Part shown: one piece after another, positions 61,186 through 64,000 of the stretch
Layout: every line of letters starts with the position of its first letter
How positions within the stretch are numbered: position 1 is the first letter of the stretch
NCBI GenBank assembly: GCA_030295235.1
Contig: AP026138.1
Span: 62,001 to 126,000, forward strand
Length of the DNA stretch: 64,000 nt
Direction: 5' to 3'
Source: Fistulifera solaris
Lineage: Eukaryota; Bacillariophyta; Bacillariophyceae; Naviculales; Stauroneidaceae
Position numbers and translations under genes: made by a program
Notes under the pieces: generated by a model
What the model was told of the DNA's origin: nothing
Seen by the model: only the letters and a program-made list of their open reading frames with translations
Database searches by the model: none

Positions 61186-63384
61186 ATGGTGAAAAAAGGA
61201 ATTGACAAACACACTGACAATTTAACGGAACGCAAGGAACCGCTGCAAGCGGTATTACTCGCCGACGACGCCTTTACCCGGAATCAATTTCGCCCGCTCA
61301 ATCTCGATCAACCCAAAGTACTTTGTCCCCTCAACAATGTTCCCCTTATTGATTATGCAATTGATTTTCTCGCCAGTGTCGGTGTCGAGCAAGTATTGGT
61401 CATGTGTGTGGCCGACGCCGTCGCCGAGTACGTGTCGCAACAATCCACGAGGAGTCGCCTCACTTTGACCGTCATTCAAGATGCATCCTTTTTGAATGCC
61501 GGCGACGCGCTCCGAGAACTCGACAAACGCTCAATTGTCAAAAGTGATCCTTTCTTACTGATGCACGCGGATGCCGTCATGAATATCGACATCTCTGCTG
61601 CCATGCTGGCGCATCAAAAACGTCACGAACAAGACAGTGCGGCCATTATGACGATACTGATGCGAGAGACCGGTGTGCCGGCCGACAATTTAGTCGTAGG
61701 AATGGATCCAAAGCAGCGGATCTATTATTACGATCAGTCTGTGACATCAATTCGCGTCCCCTGCTCCTTTATCAGTACACCCGTCGAACTCCGCTCCGAT
61801 TTGGTCGATTGCGGCATTGATATCTGTAGCCCCGATTTGTTGGCGCGATTTTCGGATAATTTTGACTACGGAGATATCCGACGCGAATTTGTCACCAACT
61901 CGGTGGCGGAAGAAGAAGAGGGATTGCAGAATATCATTTACGGACATGTCGTTCCCGAGGGATATTCCAGTCGTGTGACCGATCCGTATTCGTACGCGCA
62001 AACGTCCCGTGATTTGTTGAAACGATGGTGTTATCCCGTGGTACCGGAGAACTTGTTTGAAAAGGAGTTTTATCAAATGCAGCGACATTATTTGTACGTG
62101 GAATCGAATGCTCGAATCGCACGGAGTGCTACGATGGAGGGCCCCGGAATGATTGGTACCTGCACGATTGGTGAACATGCCAAGCTCACGCGTTGCACGG
62201 TGGGGAACTACTGCGTGATTGCGGCCGATGCTGTTTTGAAAGAGTCACATTTGTGGAGTGCCGTGGAAATTGGTCCGGGAGCAAAAGTGACACAATCGAT
62301 TTTGGCCGATGGTGCCGTCATCAAGGCGGGCGCCGTAGTCCATCCCGGATGCGTGATTGGTGCGGGATGCGTCGTGGGTGAAAATGTGGTGTTGCCGCCG
62401 TACACACGTCTGTCGCTCAAGGAAGAAAAGGAAGACGATTTTGGTGATGATTGGGATGACGATAGTAGCAACGACAATGAAGAAGCGGAAGATCGAGATC
62501 AGCCGTGTCTGGACACTCAATTGGTGGGACTCGATGGGAAGGGTCACATTTGGAAACCCAAACCAGATGACGAAGAATACAATGAAGATGATGAAGGGTA
62601 TTTATCGGTCGCGGAAAAGCTGAAGTCAGAAAGTATCGGGTACGACCGTGCCGCACTGGAGGCTCTTCGCAATTCTTATCAGCCAGAACCTTCCGACAAC
62701 TTTAGCGAAATCGGAGATGATGAAGGCATGCCGGATTACCTGGATGAATATAGCGGAGCTGTAACATTTAGCACGGACGCCGAACCTTTCGCCGCTAGCA
62801 ACAACGATGAAATCATTGGTCGTCAAAAAGGCGTGGATGTCCTTCGCGAACTGAAAAGCATCTGTATGGAATACGAAATGATAAGTCCTATTGAGAACCT
62901 GGCGATTGAACTCAATTCGTTCAAATTTAGCCAAAATGCGAGTTATAGTGACTGTGTAACAGCAGCGACGATGGCTATTTTAGAGCGAATGAATATCACC
63001 AAAGATATGAAAGACGTCAAAATGGCAACCGAATTTAAGAAGGCGTTGCAACACTGGGCTCCATTGCTGCAAAAGATGAGTATCACGATGGAGGAAGAGA
63101 AAGCGATTGTACTTGCCTTGGAGCGATGTGCGTGCGAAGAAACCGAAATGGGAACTGTTCTGTCGAGCGGCATGTCGTTTCGCTTTTTACTAACCGTCCT
63201 GGAAGACGAAGAAGTTGTCAGCGACAAAGCCATCTTTGCCTGGGCAGATGAGCGGAAAACGGAAGGAGATACTCCCCGCGGAAGACTATTTCGGTCCAAG
63301 GCAGTTCAGGAGTTTCTGGAATGGCTACGAGAAGAAGAAAGTGACGATGAAGACGAGGAAGACAGTGAAGAAGACAGCGATTAA
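61186..63384 (+). CDS. translation initiation factor eIF2B subunit epsilon
   Basis: The catalytic subunit of eIF2B, which exchanges GDP for GTP on eIF2. 732 aa, no introns, frame intact. The N-terminal nucleotidyltransferase-like domain starts QAVLLADDAFTRNQFRPL and contains KVLCPLNNVPLIDYAIDFLA. Left-handed hexapeptide repeats follow (MIGTCTIGEHAKLTRCTVGN, VEIGPGAKVTQSILADGAVI, CVIGAGCVVGENVVLPPYTR), then a very acidic linker (about residues 415-450) and the catalytic W2 domain at the C-terminus (from about residue 545), with acidic patches EEEKAIVLALE and EFLEWLREEESDDEDEE. Order and length match the family. Location is cytoplasmic. Confidence 0.93.
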   Translation: MVKKGIDKHTDNLTERKEPLQAVLLADDAFTRNQFRPLNLDQPKVLCPLNNVPLIDYAIDFLASVGVEQVLVMCVADAVAEYVSQQSTRSRLTLTVIQDASFLNAGDALRELDKRSIVKSDPFLLMHADAVMNIDISAAMLAHQKRHEQDSAAIMTILMRETGVPADNLVVGMDPKQRIYYYDQSVTSIRVPCSFISTPVELRSDLVDCGIDICSPDLLARFSDNFDYGDIRREFVTNSVAEEEEGLQNIIYGHVVPEGYSSRVTDPYSYAQTSRDLLKRWCYPVVPENLFEKEFYQMQRHYLYVESNARIARSATMEGPGMIGTCTIGEHAKLTRCTVGNYCVIAADAVLKESHLWSAVEIGPGAKVTQSILADGAVIKAGAVVHPGCVIGAGCVVGENVVLPPYTRLSLKEEKEDDFGDDWDDDSSNDNEEAEDRDQPCLDTQLVGLDGKGHIWKPKPDDEEYNEDDEGYLSVAEKLKSESIGYDRAALEALRNSYQPEPSDNFSEIGDDEGMPDYLDEYSGAVTFSTDAEPFAASNNDEIIGRQKGVDVLRELKSICMEYEMISPIENLAIELNSFKFSQNASYSDCVTAATMAILERMNITKDMKDVKMATEFKKALQHWAPLLQKMSITMEEEKAIVLALERCACEETEMGTVLSSGMSFRFLLTVLEDEEVVSDKAIFAWADERKTEGDTPRGRLFRSKAVQEFLEWLREEESDDEDEEDSEEDSD

Positions 63385-63581
63385 TGCATTAATCGAAAAT
63401 TTTTATCATCATAATTACTAGCCTTTATTCAGCCATTCAGCCATTTTCATGCATGTTCCACAAATGATGGTTCTTTGAAAAATTAGCAACGTCGTTTGCG
63501 CTAATCTTTCCTTGTACCTGGATCTGTTGCAATAACAATCCTCGAATCCGATAAAGCATACGCACGAAGAAAAATGCACGC

Positions 63582-64000
63582 TCATTTTGTCGCCGACTCG
63601 ACATCATAACCTAAATCACGACGACGACGAGCATGAGGAGTGAGTTCATCAATGTCATTTGTTGTTTCCTCCTCTTGCAATTCTTTCATCCATAAAGCTC
63701 GATCTTCTTCCGGTATTAATTCCATTCCCGATTGCAAGCAATCGACTAAAACATCCACATCGAAATCGGGATCGTTGTTTCGTAGATCTTCTAAAATATC
63801 CGCAAACGCATCGGTGATCATATTGACATAGGCCACACGAAAGTCTTCTTCATTCACTACTGCCGTAGCTTTTTCGTTTTGTTCATCCTCCGCCATTTTC
63901 GCACTCAATTCGTTCCAGGCATTCATTAATTTTGCGCGAGCCTCATTCAATGACGATAAAATCGTTTCGGGTTGTCGCCACGGACCGTTCGGATCGTTCG
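63582..64000 (-). CDS. unknown acidic protein, 5' partial
   Basis: The frame is open to the right edge (…DPNGPWRQPETILSSLNEAR), so the start lies outside; the stop is at 63582. The visible 139 residues are acidic and helical: FRVAYVNMITDAFADILEDL, NDPDFDVDVLVDCLQSGMEL and IPEEDRALWMKELQEEE. The mid-segment faintly recalls ribosome-assembly protein 3 (Rsa3), a small pre-60S factor, but the match is weak. No membrane segment is seen. Confidence 0.6.
   Translation of the reverse strand, partial: NDPNGPWRQPETILSSLNEARAKLMNAWNELSAKMAEDEQNEKATAVVNEEDFRVAYVNMITDAFADILEDLRNNDPDFDVDVLVDCLQSGMELIPEEDRALWMKELQEEETTNDIDELTPHARRRRDLGYDVESATK

Noticed and set aside
1-64000. LTR retroelements, Polinton-like elements, CRISPR arrays
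   Set aside because: No reverse transcriptase, integrase, capsid or long terminal repeats, and no regularly spaced repeat-spacer pattern were seen.

Overview
The window is nuclear DNA from a photosynthetic stramenopile, almost certainly a diatom. Three proteins begin with a signal peptide followed by an ASAF-type motif (SAF, SSAF and SAAF at the cleavage point), the bipartite import signal of secondary plastids: the acidic protein at 2172, the RIQ/DUF1118-like protein at 27033-27721 and glutamate-1-semialdehyde aminotransferase at 54061-55617. Introns are few, short (66-155 nt) and GT-AG. Gene density is high.

Layout. 1-6.1 kb: a PDZ protein cut by the left edge, an acidic plastid protein and an OTU deubiquitinase. 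6.1-25.6 kb: a cluster of Golgi-type (type II membrane) glycan-decorating enzymes: an O-fucosyltransferase-like protein, a five-module Stf0-like sulfotransferase, a TBL/PMR5-like PC-esterase, two two-module sulfotransferases and a divergently oriented single-module one. There are ten sulfotransferase modules in 17.6 kb. 26-42.6 kb: mostly housekeeping genes: a His-rich membrane protein, RIQ-like protein, LUC7, a three-repeat MYB, a small secreted Cys-rich protein, peptidyl-tRNA hydrolase 2, a plasmepsin V-like aspartic protease and CDC73 of the Paf1 complex. 42.64-44.67 kb: a mariner-type DD39D DNA transposon with 30-bp terminal repeats and a TA duplication, inserted in the CDC73 upstream region. 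45.4-59.1 kb: a HECT E3 ligase, a local family of leucine-rich/RNI-like proteins (two genes, one pseudogene and one copy joined to an RWD domain), GSA aminotransferase and a MYND protein. 59.9-64 kb: a conserved unknown gene, eIF2B epsilon and a gene cut by the right edge.

The fucosylation, sulfation and O-acetylation enzymes side by side suggest a locus for a secreted, sulfated, fucose-containing polysaccharide. That function is inferred from gene content.

Two general features matter to a reader. First, about two dozen single-base frame changes interrupt otherwise conserved coding regions, nearly all in or next to homopolymers. They look like residual long-read sequencing errors, so I treat most affected genes as intact. 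Second, intergenic DNA carries at least ten copies of a roughly 55-65 bp motif ending in an imperfect inverted repeat (CACGACTG...CAGTCATG). I saw no LTR retroelement, CRISPR array, rRNA gene or convincing tRNA gene.
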